64,000 bases of DNA from Streptomyces sp. DI166 (GTDB lineage: Bacteria > Actinomycetota > Actinomycetes > Streptomycetales > Streptomycetaceae): contig NZ_FLSP01000003.1 in assembly GCF_900091315.1 (NCBI RefSeq), positions 62,001 to 126,000 on the forward strand, given 5' to 3'. A program made the translations under genes and the position numbers. The notes under the pieces were generated by a model. The model was given only the letters and a program-made list of their open reading frames with translations, was not told the DNA's origin and searched no databases. Positions 9,126 to 16,770 of the stretch are shown piece after piece; position 1 is the first letter of the stretch, and each line of letters starts with the position of its first letter.

Positions 9126-9650
9126 GTGACCCTTACCTTCACTCTCGATCCCGTCGTGGACCCCGCCCTGCGTGACGGCATTCTCGATCTGTGGGCGGAC
9201 GTGTCCAATGCCGGAGGGTCCGTCGGGTTCGTGCCGCCCGTGACGCGGGAGGCGATACGGCCCGAGCTGGTCAAGCACTTCGCGGCGATGACCGAGGGGC
9301 GGACGCGGCTGTTGGTCGGACACGACGCGGACGGGCGCGTCGCCGCCACCGCCTTCTTCACCTTCAACACGCACCGGCTCATGACCCACTGGGTGTGGCT
9401 GTACACCGTGATGGTGCATCCCCGGCACCAGGGCAAGGGATACGGGCGGGATCTCCTCGCCGCCGCCGAGGACGCGGCCCGTGGCTTCGACGGGATCCGG
9501 GCGATACGGCTCACCTGCCGCGGCGGAGAGGGCCTGGAGCGGTTCTACGGGTCCTGCGGCTACAAGGAGGTCGGCCGGATCCCCGGCGCCATCCGCGTCG
9601 CCGACGACGACTTCCGGGACGACGTGATCCTGCTGCTGCCGCTGGACTGA
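9126..9650 (+). CDS. GNAT-family N-acetyltransferase
   Basis: A 174-aa single-domain GNAT. The acetyl-CoA pyrophosphate loop is seen in VMVHPRHQGKGYGRDLLAAAE (Q/R-x-x-G-x-G/A), preceded by the strand VWLYTV and followed by RLTCRGGEGLERFYGSCGYKEVG, the usual C-terminal fold. The acceptor substrate cannot be told from sequence. The GTG start directly follows a -10-like hexamer, so the message is probably leaderless. It lies 16 bases after udgX in the same direction but seems to have its own promoter. Confidence 0.85.
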   Translation: MTLTFTLDPVVDPALRDGILDLWADVSNAGGSVGFVPPVTREAIRPELVKHFAAMTEGRTRLLVGHDADGRVAATAFFTFNTHRLMTHWVWLYTVMVHPRHQGKGYGRDLLAAAEDAARGFDGIRAIRLTCRGGEGLERFYGSCGYKEVGRIPGAIRVADDDFRDDVILLLPLD

Positions 9651-9736
9651 GGCAGGCCCGGACCCGGCCCCAAGATCCACCCACCGGCATGCTTCACTGG
9701 ATGTCGTCCCTTTTGGATTCGGAAGACTGGATTGAG

Positions 9737-10036
9737 ATGCTCCGCTACACGCTGATGCGCCTCGGGATCTTCGTGGGCTGCCTCGTGGTCGTCTGGGGCC
9801 TCGTCTACTCCGGTCTCGCCCCGCGCGGTCTCGGCGACTCCAACGGCATGTGGATCATTCTGCTCGCCCTGCTGATCTCCGCCCCGATCAGCTTCGTCGC
9901 GCTGCGCAAGGAGCGGGACCGCGCCTCGGCCCAGATCGTCACGAAGGTCGACAGGATGAAGGCCAACCTGGAGGCCAACCGCAGCCAGGAGGACCTCGCC
10001 GACGACGCGGCCCGCGCCCAGGGGCAGACCTCCTGA
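9737..10036 (+). CDS. DUF4229 small membrane protein
   Basis: A 99-aa protein with two transmembrane helices (about residues 4-27 and 38-56) and a charged C-terminal tail that looks helical (ERDRASAQIVTKVDRMKANLEANRSQEDLADDAARA). This is the DUF4229 pattern, found across Streptomyces without known function. I start at the ATG giving MLRYTLMRLGIFVG; an in-frame ATG at 9689 would add 16 residues but has no ribosome site and lowers similarity to the family pattern. Confidence 0.75.
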   Translation: MLRYTLMRLGIFVGCLVVVWGLVYSGLAPRGLGDSNGMWIILLALLISAPISFVALRKERDRASAQIVTKVDRMKANLEANRSQEDLADDAARAQGQTS

Positions 10037-10050
10037 CCCGGTTCCCGCTC

Positions 10051-10056
10051 TAGTCT
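10051..10056 (+). promoter_or_regulatory. -10 element for a leaderless TetR mRNA
   Basis: TAGTCT is followed by seven bases and then the ATG at 10064, the spacing expected for a leaderless transcript. No purine-rich ribosome site lies between. Confidence 0.55.
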
Positions 10057-10063
10057 TGCCCCC

Positions 10064-10744
10064 ATGGGTGCAGTCAAGACGAAGCGGATGCCGCGCGCCG
10101 TCCGTGAACAGCAGATGCTGGACGCCGCCGTGCGGATCTTCGGGCGCCGCGGGTACATGGCCGCCTCGATGGACGAGATCGCCGAAGTCGCCGGTGTCTC
10201 CAAGCCGTTGGTCTATCTGTACCTGAACTCCAAGGAAGACCTCTTCACCGCCTGCATCCGCCGCGAGGCCCACGCGCTCACCGCCGCCGTACGGGCCGGC
10301 GTCGAGCCGCACGCGCCCGCCGACCGCCAACTCTGGGACGGTCTGCGGGCGTTCTTCACGCACACCGCGCAACACCCGGACGGCTGGGCCGTACTGCACC
10401 TCCAGGCCCGCACCCACGGGGACGTGTTCGCCGCCGAGGTGACCGCGATGCGCGAGGAGATCGTGGCCTTCGTCACCCAGCTGATCCTCGCCGCCGCCCG
10501 CGCCGCCCTCCCCCACCCTCGACTTCGCTCGTGCGGGGGGACCCCCATCGACCCCGACCTGCCGGAGACCGAGGTCGCCGGGCTCGCCGAGGCCCTCGTC
10601 GGCGCCGCCGAGTCGCTCGCCGACTGGGCCAACGCCACCCCCGGCGTCACCGCCCGCCAGGCCGCCGCCACCTTGATGAACTTCGCCTGGGCCGGACTCG
10701 GCAACCTGATGGACGGCCGCCCGTGGAGCCCGCCCGTCAGCTGA
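10064..10744 (+). CDS. TetR/AcrR-family regulator, probably of the adjacent lipid genes
   Basis: A 226-aa TetR-family repressor. The N-terminal helix-turn-helix (residues about 10-57: MLDAAVRIFGRRG, then MDEIAEVAGVSK, LVYLYLNSKEDLF) is canonical; the rest is an all-helical ligand and dimer domain. Around residue 150-162 the ligand domain carries an in-frame insert, LPHPRLRSCGGTPI, encoded by a palindromic repeat described separately. The neighbouring dehydratase and acyl-CoA ligase genes share a divergent promoter with two matching inverted repeats, so this protein is the natural candidate to bind them, with an acyl-CoA as likely ligand; that is inference. Its 3' end overlaps the convergent dehydratase gene by eight bases. 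Confidence 0.9.
   Translation: MGAVKTKRMPRAVREQQMLDAAVRIFGRRGYMAASMDEIAEVAGVSKPLVYLYLNSKEDLFTACIRREAHALTAAVRAGVEPHAPADRQLWDGLRAFFTHTAQHPDGWAVLHLQARTHGDVFAAEVTAMREEIVAFVTQLILAAARAALPHPRLRSCGGTPIDPDLPETEVAGLAEALVGAAESLADWANATPGVTARQAAATLMNFAWAGLGNLMDGRPWSPPVS
10508..10548. repeat. Palindromic REP-like element inside the TetR gene
   Basis: The block starts CTCCCCCACCC, contains a short CGACTTCGCTCG core and ends GGGGGGACCCCCAT. Its arms can pair as G/C runs. This layout matches the small dispersed palindromes that are frequent in Streptomyces intergenic DNA; here it is read through in frame as about 13 residues. Confidence 0.6.
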
Positions 10745-11579
10745 CCCTCCCGAGCACGTGCAGGCGTCCGGTCTCACCGCGCAGCTCGAACCGCCCCGGC
10801 TCCGAGCCGTACCGCACCACGCCCGGTAGCCCCACCGGCGCCCGGAACTCCGCCGTGACGTGCGCGACCGCGGGCGCCCCGTACGCGGCCAGGCAGCGGG
10901 CCACCGTCCACATGCCGTGGGCGATGGCGCGCGGGAAGCCGAACGGGCGGGCGGTGAGCGGGTGGAGGTGGATGGGGTTGCGGTCCCCGGACACGGCCGC
11001 GTACCGCCGCCCCACGTCCCCGCCCAGCCGCCACTCGGCGACGACGGGAAGGGGCACCCCGGGCACCCGTTCCTCGCGCACCGAGGTCCCGTCGCCGCCC
11101 TCCTGCGTCCGGTGCCGCGCCAGATAGGTACTGCGCGACTCCCACACCGCCTTCCCGCCCGAACCCCTCAGCTCGGTCACCAGCGTGGCCTGTGTGCCGC
11201 GCCGGTGCGGCGCCAACCCCTGGACGTACACGGCGATTTCGTACGAGTCGTGTACGGCGAGCCGTTCCCGCGCCGTGATCTCGATCGAGGTATGGACCAG
11301 CCCCAGCAGCGGCAGCGGAAAGTCCCGTCCGCTCATCAGCCGCATGGCCAGCGGGAAGCCCAGGACGTGCGGATAGGTGAGGGGGAGCGCGTCCTCGCCG
11401 GTCGCGACGCCGCAGACCCGTTCATAGGCCGCGAGGCGGGACAAGTCGACCCGCAGGCCGGGCAGGACGAGAGGTGTGCGCGGGAACTCCGCCTCGGGGC
11501 GCGGGCGCTTGAACGGAGAAAGCACCGCGCCACGGGCGAACGCCGGCGCGAGCGCGGGCGTATGAGTAAGGACGGTCAC
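10737..11579 (-). CDS. HtdX-like double hot-dog MaoC-type dehydratase
   Basis: A 280-aa protein made of two hot-dog domains. The N-terminal half has LPLTYPHVLGFPLAMRLMSG; the C-terminal half carries the hydratase motif DRNPIHLHPLTARPFGFPRA followed by AHGMW, with the catalytic Asp and His. Length and layout match HtdX-type (3R)-hydroxyacyl thioester dehydratases of actinobacteria, which act in fatty-acid elongation. I start at the GTG at 11579, five bases after GGAGG; the GTG at 11585 would overlap that site. It is transcribed away from the acyl-CoA ligase gene across a shared promoter region with two operators, and converges on the TetR gene. Confidence 0.85.
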   Translation of the reverse strand: MTVLTHTPALAPAFARGAVLSPFKRPRPEAEFPRTPLVLPGLRVDLSRLAAYERVCGVATGEDALPLTYPHVLGFPLAMRLMSGRDFPLPLLGLVHTSIEITARERLAVHDSYEIAVYVQGLAPHRRGTQATLVTELRGSGGKAVWESRSTYLARHRTQEGGDGTSVREERVPGVPLPVVAEWRLGGDVGRRYAAVSGDRNPIHLHPLTARPFGFPRAIAHGMWTVARCLAAYGAPAVAHVTAEFRAPVGLPGVVRYGSEPGRFELRGETGRLHVLGRVS

Positions 11580-11613
11580 ACACACCTCCGGGGCTTCTGA
11601 CTCCGGAGTAAGG

Positions 11614-11626
11614 TTACCGGAGGTAA
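11614..11626. promoter_or_regulatory. Inverted-repeat operator 1
   Basis: TTACCGGAGGTAA has perfect TTACC/GGTAA half-sites around three bases and sits about 30 bases upstream of the dehydratase start. It matches the second site at 11749 at 11 of 13 positions. Probable target of the TetR regulator at 10064. Confidence 0.6.
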
Positions 11627-11735
11627 TGCTTCGTGTGCTGCGCGAACATGAGCAACCCTCGGGTTACCCCCGAGGCTGCACAGCCCCACCCCCCAGCCCT
11701 CCCCGAACACGCACAGCCCCCACACGTCCGCCTCG

Positions 11736-11741
11736 TACGAT
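11736..11741 (+). promoter_or_regulatory. -10 element of the acyl-CoA ligase gene
   Basis: TACGAT fits the Streptomyces vegetative -10. The predicted start of RNA near 11748 falls on the edge of operator 2, an arrangement suited to repression. It implies a leader of about 65 bases. Confidence 0.45.
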
Positions 11742-11748
11742 CCCTGTC

Positions 11749-11761
11749 TAACCGGCGGTAA
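11749..11761. promoter_or_regulatory. Inverted-repeat operator 2
   Basis: TAACCGGCGGTAA repeats the motif of the site at 11614 (shared pattern TWACCGGMGGTAA). It lies between the putative -10 and the acyl-CoA ligase gene. Confidence 0.6.
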
Positions 11762-11814
11762 CCCCATGTCCGCGCCAGGGGAGCCGTCCGCGAACGCCGT
11801 GCCAGGAGCCGCCC

Positions 11815-13743
11815 GTGTCCACGCCACTGCCCTCTTTCGCCGCGTCCGCGGCCTTCGACGACGCTCCCGCGCCCACGCTCGTACAGCCCGAGACGCGGAA
11901 GCTGGACGGAGTCGTCCGCGAGGCGTACGTACCGCCCTTCGCCCCGCCCGTCACCCGCGGGTCGCTCGCCGACCTGCCGTTCGACAACGCTCTCGCGGTA
12001 CCGGACAAGGTGGTGCTCAGCCGCCGTACCCAGGAGGGGAGTTGGACGGACGTCACGGCGGCCGAATTCGCCGGGCAGGTGCAGGCCGTGGCGAAGGGAC
12101 TGATCGCCGAGGGGCTGATGCCGGGTGACCGGCTCGCCGTGATGGCCCGGACGACGTACGAGTGGACGCTGCTCGACTTCGCGGCCTGGGCCGCGGGCCT
12201 GGTGACCGTCCCCGTCTACCCGACCTCCTCCGTCTTCCAGACCCGCTGGATCCTCCAGGACTCCGGCGCGGTCGCCCTGGTCACCGAGTCGGTCGCCCAG
12301 GCCGCGGCCCTCGGCCCGGAACTGGAGCACATCCCCGACCTGCGGCACCTGTGGGTCATGGAGAAAGGGCACGTCGACCGGCTCGCGGAGGCGGGCGCGG
12401 CCGTGCCAGACCAGGAGGTGGAGGTCCGCCGGGGCATGCTCGGCCCGTCCATGCTCGCGACGCTGATCTACACCTCGGGCACGACCGGCCGCCCCAAGGG
12501 CTGCGCGCTGACCCACGGCAACTTCTTCGCCGAGGTCGACAACGCCATCGAACTCCTCTACCCCGTCTTCAAGTCGAGGTCCAAGGACGAGCCCTCGGTG
12601 CTGCTGTTCCTGCCGATGTCGCATGTCTTCGGCAGGATGGTGGCGGTGGCCTGCGTCCGCGCCCGTGTCCGCCTGGGCCACGCGCCGAGCCTCCAGGCGG
12701 AAGACCTCCTCTCGGACCTCTCCGCCTTCCGCCCGACCTGCCTGCTGGCCATCCCGTACATGCTGGAGAAGGTCTACAACTCCGCCCGCGCCAAGGCGGA
12801 GGAGGGCGGACGGGCCGCCCTCTTCGACCGCGCCGCCACCATCGCCGGCCGCTACGGCGAGGCCAAGGAGGCCAAGCAGCACGGCACCGGGTCCGGACCG
12901 GGCCGAGCCCTGAGCATGGCCCGCACCTTCTACGACCCCCTGGTCTACCGCCGCCTGCGCAACGCCCTCGGCGGCAGGGTCCGTTACCTGATCTGCGGTG
13001 GCTCCCCGCTGGGCCGCCGCCTGTCCGCGTTCTACGCGGGCGCGGGCATCGAGATCTACGAGGGCTACGGCCTGACGGAGACCACGGCGGCGGCGACGGT
13101 GACCCCACCCCTCAAACCCCGCCTGGGCACGGTGGGTTGGCCCCTGCCGGGCACGCGGGTCCGTATCGCAGCCGATGGCGAGATCCTGATCGCGGGCGAA
13201 CAGGTCCTGCACGGCTACTGGGACCCGGCGGCCGGAGGAGTGGTCCCGGCGACCACGGACGGCTGGCTGGCCACGGGCGACATAGGCGAGCTGGACGACG
13301 AGGGCTACCTGACCATCACCGGCCGCAAGAAGGAGCTGCTGATCACGGCGGGCGGCAAGAGCGTGGCCCCGGCCCCGCTGGAGAACTGGCTCCGCCAGCA
13401 CCCCCTGATCTCCCAGGTGATGCTGGTGGGCGACCGCCGCCCCTACGTTGCCGCCCTCATCACCCTCGACCTGGACGGCATCACCCACTGGCGCCGCATG
13501 AACGGCCGCCACCCCGTCCCAGCCGAACTCCTGGTCCAGGACGAGGAGTTGCACGCCATCCTGCAACGCGCGATCGACGAGGCCAACCGCCTGGTCTCCC
13601 GCCCGGAATCCATCCGCCGCTTCACAATCCTCCCCACGGACTTCACGGAGACGGCGGGCCACCTGACCCCCTCGATGAAACTCCGCCGGGAGACGATCAT
13701 GAAGGACTTCGCGTACGAGATCGAGGAGCTGTACGAGCGCTGA
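11815..13743 (+). CDS. Long-chain acyl-CoA ligase (AMP-binding)
   Basis: A 642-aa member of the ANL superfamily. The P-loop TLIYTSGTTGRPKGC, the A5-type YGLTETTAA, the TGDIGELDDEGYLTITGRKKELLIT segment and the conserved end of long-chain ligases are all present, so adenylation and thioesterification should both work. It would activate fatty acids to acyl-CoA at the membrane face. The GTG has AGGAG six bases upstream. It shares its promoter region with the HtdX-like dehydratase and so probably belongs to the same TetR regulon. It is close in length to the FadD15-like group. The chain-length preference is unknown. Confidence 0.93.
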   Translation: MSTPLPSFAASAAFDDAPAPTLVQPETRKLDGVVREAYVPPFAPPVTRGSLADLPFDNALAVPDKVVLSRRTQEGSWTDVTAAEFAGQVQAVAKGLIAEGLMPGDRLAVMARTTYEWTLLDFAAWAAGLVTVPVYPTSSVFQTRWILQDSGAVALVTESVAQAAALGPELEHIPDLRHLWVMEKGHVDRLAEAGAAVPDQEVEVRRGMLGPSMLATLIYTSGTTGRPKGCALTHGNFFAEVDNAIELLYPVFKSRSKDEPSVLLFLPMSHVFGRMVAVACVRARVRLGHAPSLQAEDLLSDLSAFRPTCLLAIPYMLEKVYNSARAKAEEGGRAALFDRAATIAGRYGEAKEAKQHGTGSGPGRALSMARTFYDPLVYRRLRNALGGRVRYLICGGSPLGRRLSAFYAGAGIEIYEGYGLTETTAAATVTPPLKPRLGTVGWPLPGTRVRIAADGEILIAGEQVLHGYWDPAAGGVVPATTDGWLATGDIGELDDEGYLTITGRKKELLITAGGKSVAPAPLENWLRQHPLISQVMLVGDRRPYVAALITLDLDGITHWRRMNGRHPVPAELLVQDEELHAILQRAIDEANRLVSRPESIRRFTILPTDFTETAGHLTPSMKLRRETIMKDFAYEIEELYER

Positions 13744-13763
13744 TCCTTGAGAGCAAGATCCCG

Positions 13764-14453
13764 TCAGCGAGATCCCTGCAAGGGGGGTGGAGTCGACGGG
13801 GGCGGTGGGACGAAACCACGCGAGGGCATGGGCTGTTCCATGGCCCGCAACTCCCGAAGCCTGCGTACACCACGGACGGCGGATCGGACTACGCAGGTTG
13901 TGAAGACGAGGTTCGCAGCCGCTGCCAGCCAGATCCACAGGGCGACATGGGGGGAGGTGTTGCTCGGCTGCACCTGGCCCTCGGGGTCCACGACGAGGCG
14001 GATGGACTCACCGACGTCAGCGCCGCGACAACCGCCGATCGGTCCTTCGGCGACATCCCCGTCGGGAAGGCGCACTTTGCACGACGATTCACTTCTCGTT
14101 TGGGACGTCTCGACGACCACCAGGTCGACGGGGCGCCCACGTTCGGCCAGGGCCCGGTCCTGCCTGATGAACATCCCGAACACAACAAGCGCGAAGGCGG
14201 CGAAAAGGAAGGGTGCCATCAGCCACAGCCGCTGGTCCGTGTTCACGGCGACAAACCACAGCAGTCCGAGCGTGAGCACGATGCCGGGCAAGACCAGCCA
14301 CAGACTGATCACCGCAGACATCATGGCTCCCACCAGGAAGGCGAATGCCCCGGACAGGACGTAGAGCCTGCGGGGAGGCATGCCCAGCTCCAGCCACGCC
14401 AACCAGGCAGGCGGGCGGGTGGTGTCGATGCCTCGTCGCCGTCTCACTTCCAT
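13764..14453 (-). CDS. DUF3592-like membrane protein, last gene of cassette A
   Basis: A 229-aa protein with two closely spaced transmembrane pairs: residues about 28-70 and 78-100 near the N-terminus and another at 172-195, with an extracytoplasmic domain between them (VDLVVVETSQTRSESSCKVRLPDGD..GESIRLVVDPEGQV). This strand pattern resembles DUF3592 and recurs in the protein at 35149, the last gene of cassette B (PVPGPEMRMTSDAYDVGE, VLTVIEDPEAE). The C-terminus is proline-rich. The ATG at 14453 overlaps the end of the preceding gene by ten bases. It closes the operon that begins at 18485. It converges on the acyl-CoA ligase with only 20 bases between. Confidence 0.75.
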   Translation of the reverse strand: MEVRRRRGIDTTRPPAWLAWLELGMPPRRLYVLSGAFAFLVGAMMSAVISLWLVLPGIVLTLGLLWFVAVNTDQRLWLMAPFLFAAFALVVFGMFIRQDRALAERGRPVDLVVVETSQTRSESSCKVRLPDGDVAEGPIGGCRGADVGESIRLVVDPEGQVQPSNTSPHVALWIWLAAAANLVFTTCVVRSAVRGVRRLRELRAMEQPMPSRGFVPPPPSTPPPLQGSR

Positions 14454-15166
14454 GGCTGAACCACCTCGTCCGAGTGTTCGTCGGCTGCTCCGTAGGGCTG
14501 GACTGTTGCCTTTCCGCAGATCACGGCTACCAGGCTGGCCATTGACACTACCTGTTCCGGATCCAGGCAGCTGCCGACCACCAGCAGCGCGGGACCACCA
14601 CTGGCGGGGCAGCTCAGGGCGGCAGCCATACCAATCCTTGCCGCGTACTGCGCAGGCGGCGCATCCGTGGTGGGAAGCGCGGGGAAGATGTCGACCTGGC
14701 CGTTGGACCGGATGCCAGGCTGGGAGACCAGGCCAAACCCTGGTCCCATGGCGGTTGGGAAGGATTCGAGGTAGACCTGCCTGTCCTCCAACTGCTCGCC
14801 GAAGTAACGCGCCAGAGCCTCGCCGGCGTTGATGTCCGAGGCGCATCGGGGAGCTTCGACCACTCCGGCACAGATGTGCCAGGTGACGGGGCCGTCCTCG
14901 GAGTCAGGCAGAGCGACCAGACCGTAGCTGATCATGCCGTCGTCGAGGAACAGCCTCCGGGCAGCCATGAGCGTTCGGATGATGGACGAGCGGACGTTCT
15001 CATCTTTATGGGCATATACCTGGTTGGCGAGGTCGGAGATTCGCTCATGTGCCGCCTCGTCGTTCTCTCCGTCTTCCAGCAGGTCGAACCAGTCTGTGGG
15101 CACCTGGAGGTGCACTTCTCCCTGCGGTTGACGCCGGGAAATTGTCCGCTCTGTGCTGATATTCAC
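14444..15166 (-). CDS. EspG-sized cytoplasmic protein of cassette A
   Basis: A 240-aa protein without signal peptide or membrane segment. Its N-terminus (LQVPTDWFDLLEDGEND, then a helical stretch) lines up with those of 34442 (FELPPGFLEFDLDEDPEAR) and 54149 (INVPESWWEFDVRPESRD), each likewise placed beside a large WXG-domain protein. I see no named domain. By size, solubility and constant position next to WXG-type substrates, a secretion chaperone comparable to mycobacterial EspG is a reasonable guess, but I see no sequence proof. The GTG start overlaps the stop of the preceding gene (GTGA), indicating coupled translation. Confidence 0.7.
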   Translation of the reverse strand: MNISTERTISRRQPQGEVHLQVPTDWFDLLEDGENDEAAHERISDLANQVYAHKDENVRSSIIRTLMAARRLFLDDGMISYGLVALPDSEDGPVTWHICAGVVEAPRCASDINAGEALARYFGEQLEDRQVYLESFPTAMGPGFGLVSQPGIRSNGQVDIFPALPTTDAPPAQYAARIGMAAALSCPASGGPALLVVGSCLDPEQVVSMASLVAVICGKATVQPYGAADEHSDEVVQPWK

Positions 15167-16443
15167 GACGCCTCCGCCCCTTCCGCCGCCTTCTTCAATG
15201 CCCAGGGGTTGAGCTCATCCGGCCAGTGGTCCTTCCCTGATCCCGAAGTCTGATCACCGGGGATCTGGTGCTTGATGGCTTCGTACGTGATCTTGGCCGC
15301 GCCCCCTGGCCCCTGCGCCACCGCGTTCGCGCCCCAGTTACCGGCGAACTGGATCGTCTTTCCCGCCAACTCGGCACCACCCACCAACCTGCCGGGCTGG
15401 GTCAGTACCGACTTGAAGAGCCCCGCAGCAGGTGCCCCCATGCGGGCAAGTGCCTTACCTGCGGCGAAAGCACCTCCGCCCAGGGCCAGTCCGGCAGCAT
15501 CGACCAGCACGGTCGGTGAGGTAAGTGCCTGCGCGAAGCTTCCGGTCTCTCCTACGGCCTGAAGATAGTGAGCTGCCAGTCCGATACCCGCCAGTGCCAG
15601 GCTCAGGGCGGCCAATCCCGGAAAGGCCAGGGACAGCAGGCCGGTGATCGCGCTGAGTGTGCCTGCGATGTTTCCGATGAAGGCGAAGAGCCAGGAGTAC
15701 TCCTTCAGAAGTTCCTTGAGCCCGTCGAGAAGCATGTCGCTGACCGCTTCGAGCGCCTTGAGAGCGGCCCCGATGCCGTCTGCCAATTTGTCCCAGAAGC
15801 CCGGCTCGTTCGGCGCGATGTCCATCGCGTGCTTGAGCCGGTCGGCGACGGCCTCGCCCTCTTCGACGTAACGTTTCCTCAGGCGCTCCGCCCGGCCGCG
15901 TATCTCCTCCAGGTCGGCGTTGGCCGAGTGCAGTGACTTCTCCTTGCCGCTGCGCTTCTCCTCCAGCCGTTCCCGCTTCGCCTTCTCCTCGTGGGACTGG
16001 TCCCGCAGTTGGTCCGCGAAGCCCGGCTTCGGCGGCATCCGGTCGAGTTCCCGCTGAAGACCGGCCGCCTTGTCCTTGGCGTCCTGGGCCTCGGACTCCA
16101 GCCGGTCGGCGATCGCCTGCTGGTCGGCCATGTAGCGTGCCCAGTCCTCCAAGGCCTGGGCCGCGTCCGAGAAGGAGTCCCGCGCGTCGTTGACCTTGGG
16201 CCGGAAGTCGTCGTGGAACTGCTCGCGGAACGCTTCGGCGGCCTTGCCCTTCCACTCTCCGCGTCCGGTGCCATTGAGGACGTCAGCGATGTCCCGGAGT
16301 GCCCGTGCTGTACGGCGGACGATCGCTGCCACATGCGTGGCGTCCTTCTTGTTGCCGGGGCACGGGCAAAAGCCGATCGCGGGGAAGCGGGCGTCGGCGG
16401 CCGGGTCCGGCAGGAGCCAGGTCGGCTGACCGTAGTCAGTCAC
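15163..16443 (-). CDS. Large WXG-domain protein, putative type VII substrate (cassette A)
   Basis: A 426-aa protein. Residues 1-130 carry the start FPAIGFCPCPGN, a long helix and the motif GEWKGKAAEAFREQF, the WXG turn of ESX-type helical hairpins; a coiled-coil-rich part (about 110-225) follows, with DIAPNEPGFWDKLADGI at its end. The C-terminal half holds a hydrophobic hairpin (about 265-330) and Ala/Gly-rich stretches. The same order is seen in 33117 with clear similarity, and the N-terminal part also heads the Rhs toxin at 54937. It ends without a recognisable toxin domain. The GTG overlaps the stop of the WXG100-like gene (GTGA). Substrate or structural partner of a type VII system is likely; pore formation is possible. 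Confidence 0.8.
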   Translation of the reverse strand: MTDYGQPTWLLPDPAADARFPAIGFCPCPGNKKDATHVAAIVRRTARALRDIADVLNGTGRGEWKGKAAEAFREQFHDDFRPKVNDARDSFSDAAQALEDWARYMADQQAIADRLESEAQDAKDKAAGLQRELDRMPPKPGFADQLRDQSHEEKAKRERLEEKRSGKEKSLHSANADLEEIRGRAERLRKRYVEEGEAVADRLKHAMDIAPNEPGFWDKLADGIGAALKALEAVSDMLLDGLKELLKEYSWLFAFIGNIAGTLSAITGLLSLAFPGLAALSLALAGIGLAAHYLQAVGETGSFAQALTSPTVLVDAAGLALGGGAFAAGKALARMGAPAAGLFKSVLTQPGRLVGGAELAGKTIQFAGNWGANAVAQGPGGAAKITYEAIKHQIPGDQTSGSGKDHWPDELNPWALKKAAEGAEAS

Positions 16444-16751
16444 TTCTTCCCGCCCTTCGGGGATCGCGCCTTCTCCAGCTCGCGGGCGAACTGCTCGTCC
16501 GTCTCTTCGAAGGTCTTCTTGATCTGTCCCAGAGCCTTCGCGGCGGACTTCGAGAACTTCGACATCTGTTTGATGCCGTAGGACCACTCGTCGCCGAAGT
16601 CATCCATCCGCTGGGCGAGTTTGTAGACACCCATTGATGCGCCGTCGACATCCTCCATTTCACGGCACGGCGCCGCCATCACTTCATGGATGTCCTCGAT
16701 GTCCTTCTGTGTCTTCACCAACATCTCGTAGTCGATGTACAGATCACTCAT
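16440..16751 (-). CDS. WXG100/ESAT-6-like small protein (cassette A)
   Basis: A 103-aa, all-helical protein: MSDLYIDYEMLVKTQ, a first long helix, then a turn near DEWSYG in place of a strict WXG, and a second helix ending in the basic tail ARSPKGGKK. Size and shape fit the ESX family exported by type VII secretion as dimers. The first gene of the WXG part of the operon, it is coupled to the next through GTGA. The start has a GGGGGAACG ribosome site, matched almost base for base ahead of the 38-aa gene at 32998. The partner protein for a heterodimer is not evident. Confidence 0.75.
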   Translation of the reverse strand: MSDLYIDYEMLVKTQKDIEDIHEVMAAPCREMEDVDGASMGVYKLAQRMDDFGDEWSYGIKQMSKFSKSAAKALGQIKKTFEETDEQFARELEKARSPKGGKK

Positions 16752-16770
16752 CGTTCCCCCGTTCTGTGCT

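Noticed and set aside
12162-14459. A 765-codon frame running through the acyl-CoA ligase gene and beyond
   Set aside because: Composition is Arg/Pro/Gly-rich and it lies in the wrong frame of a clear ANL enzyme; no domain is seen.
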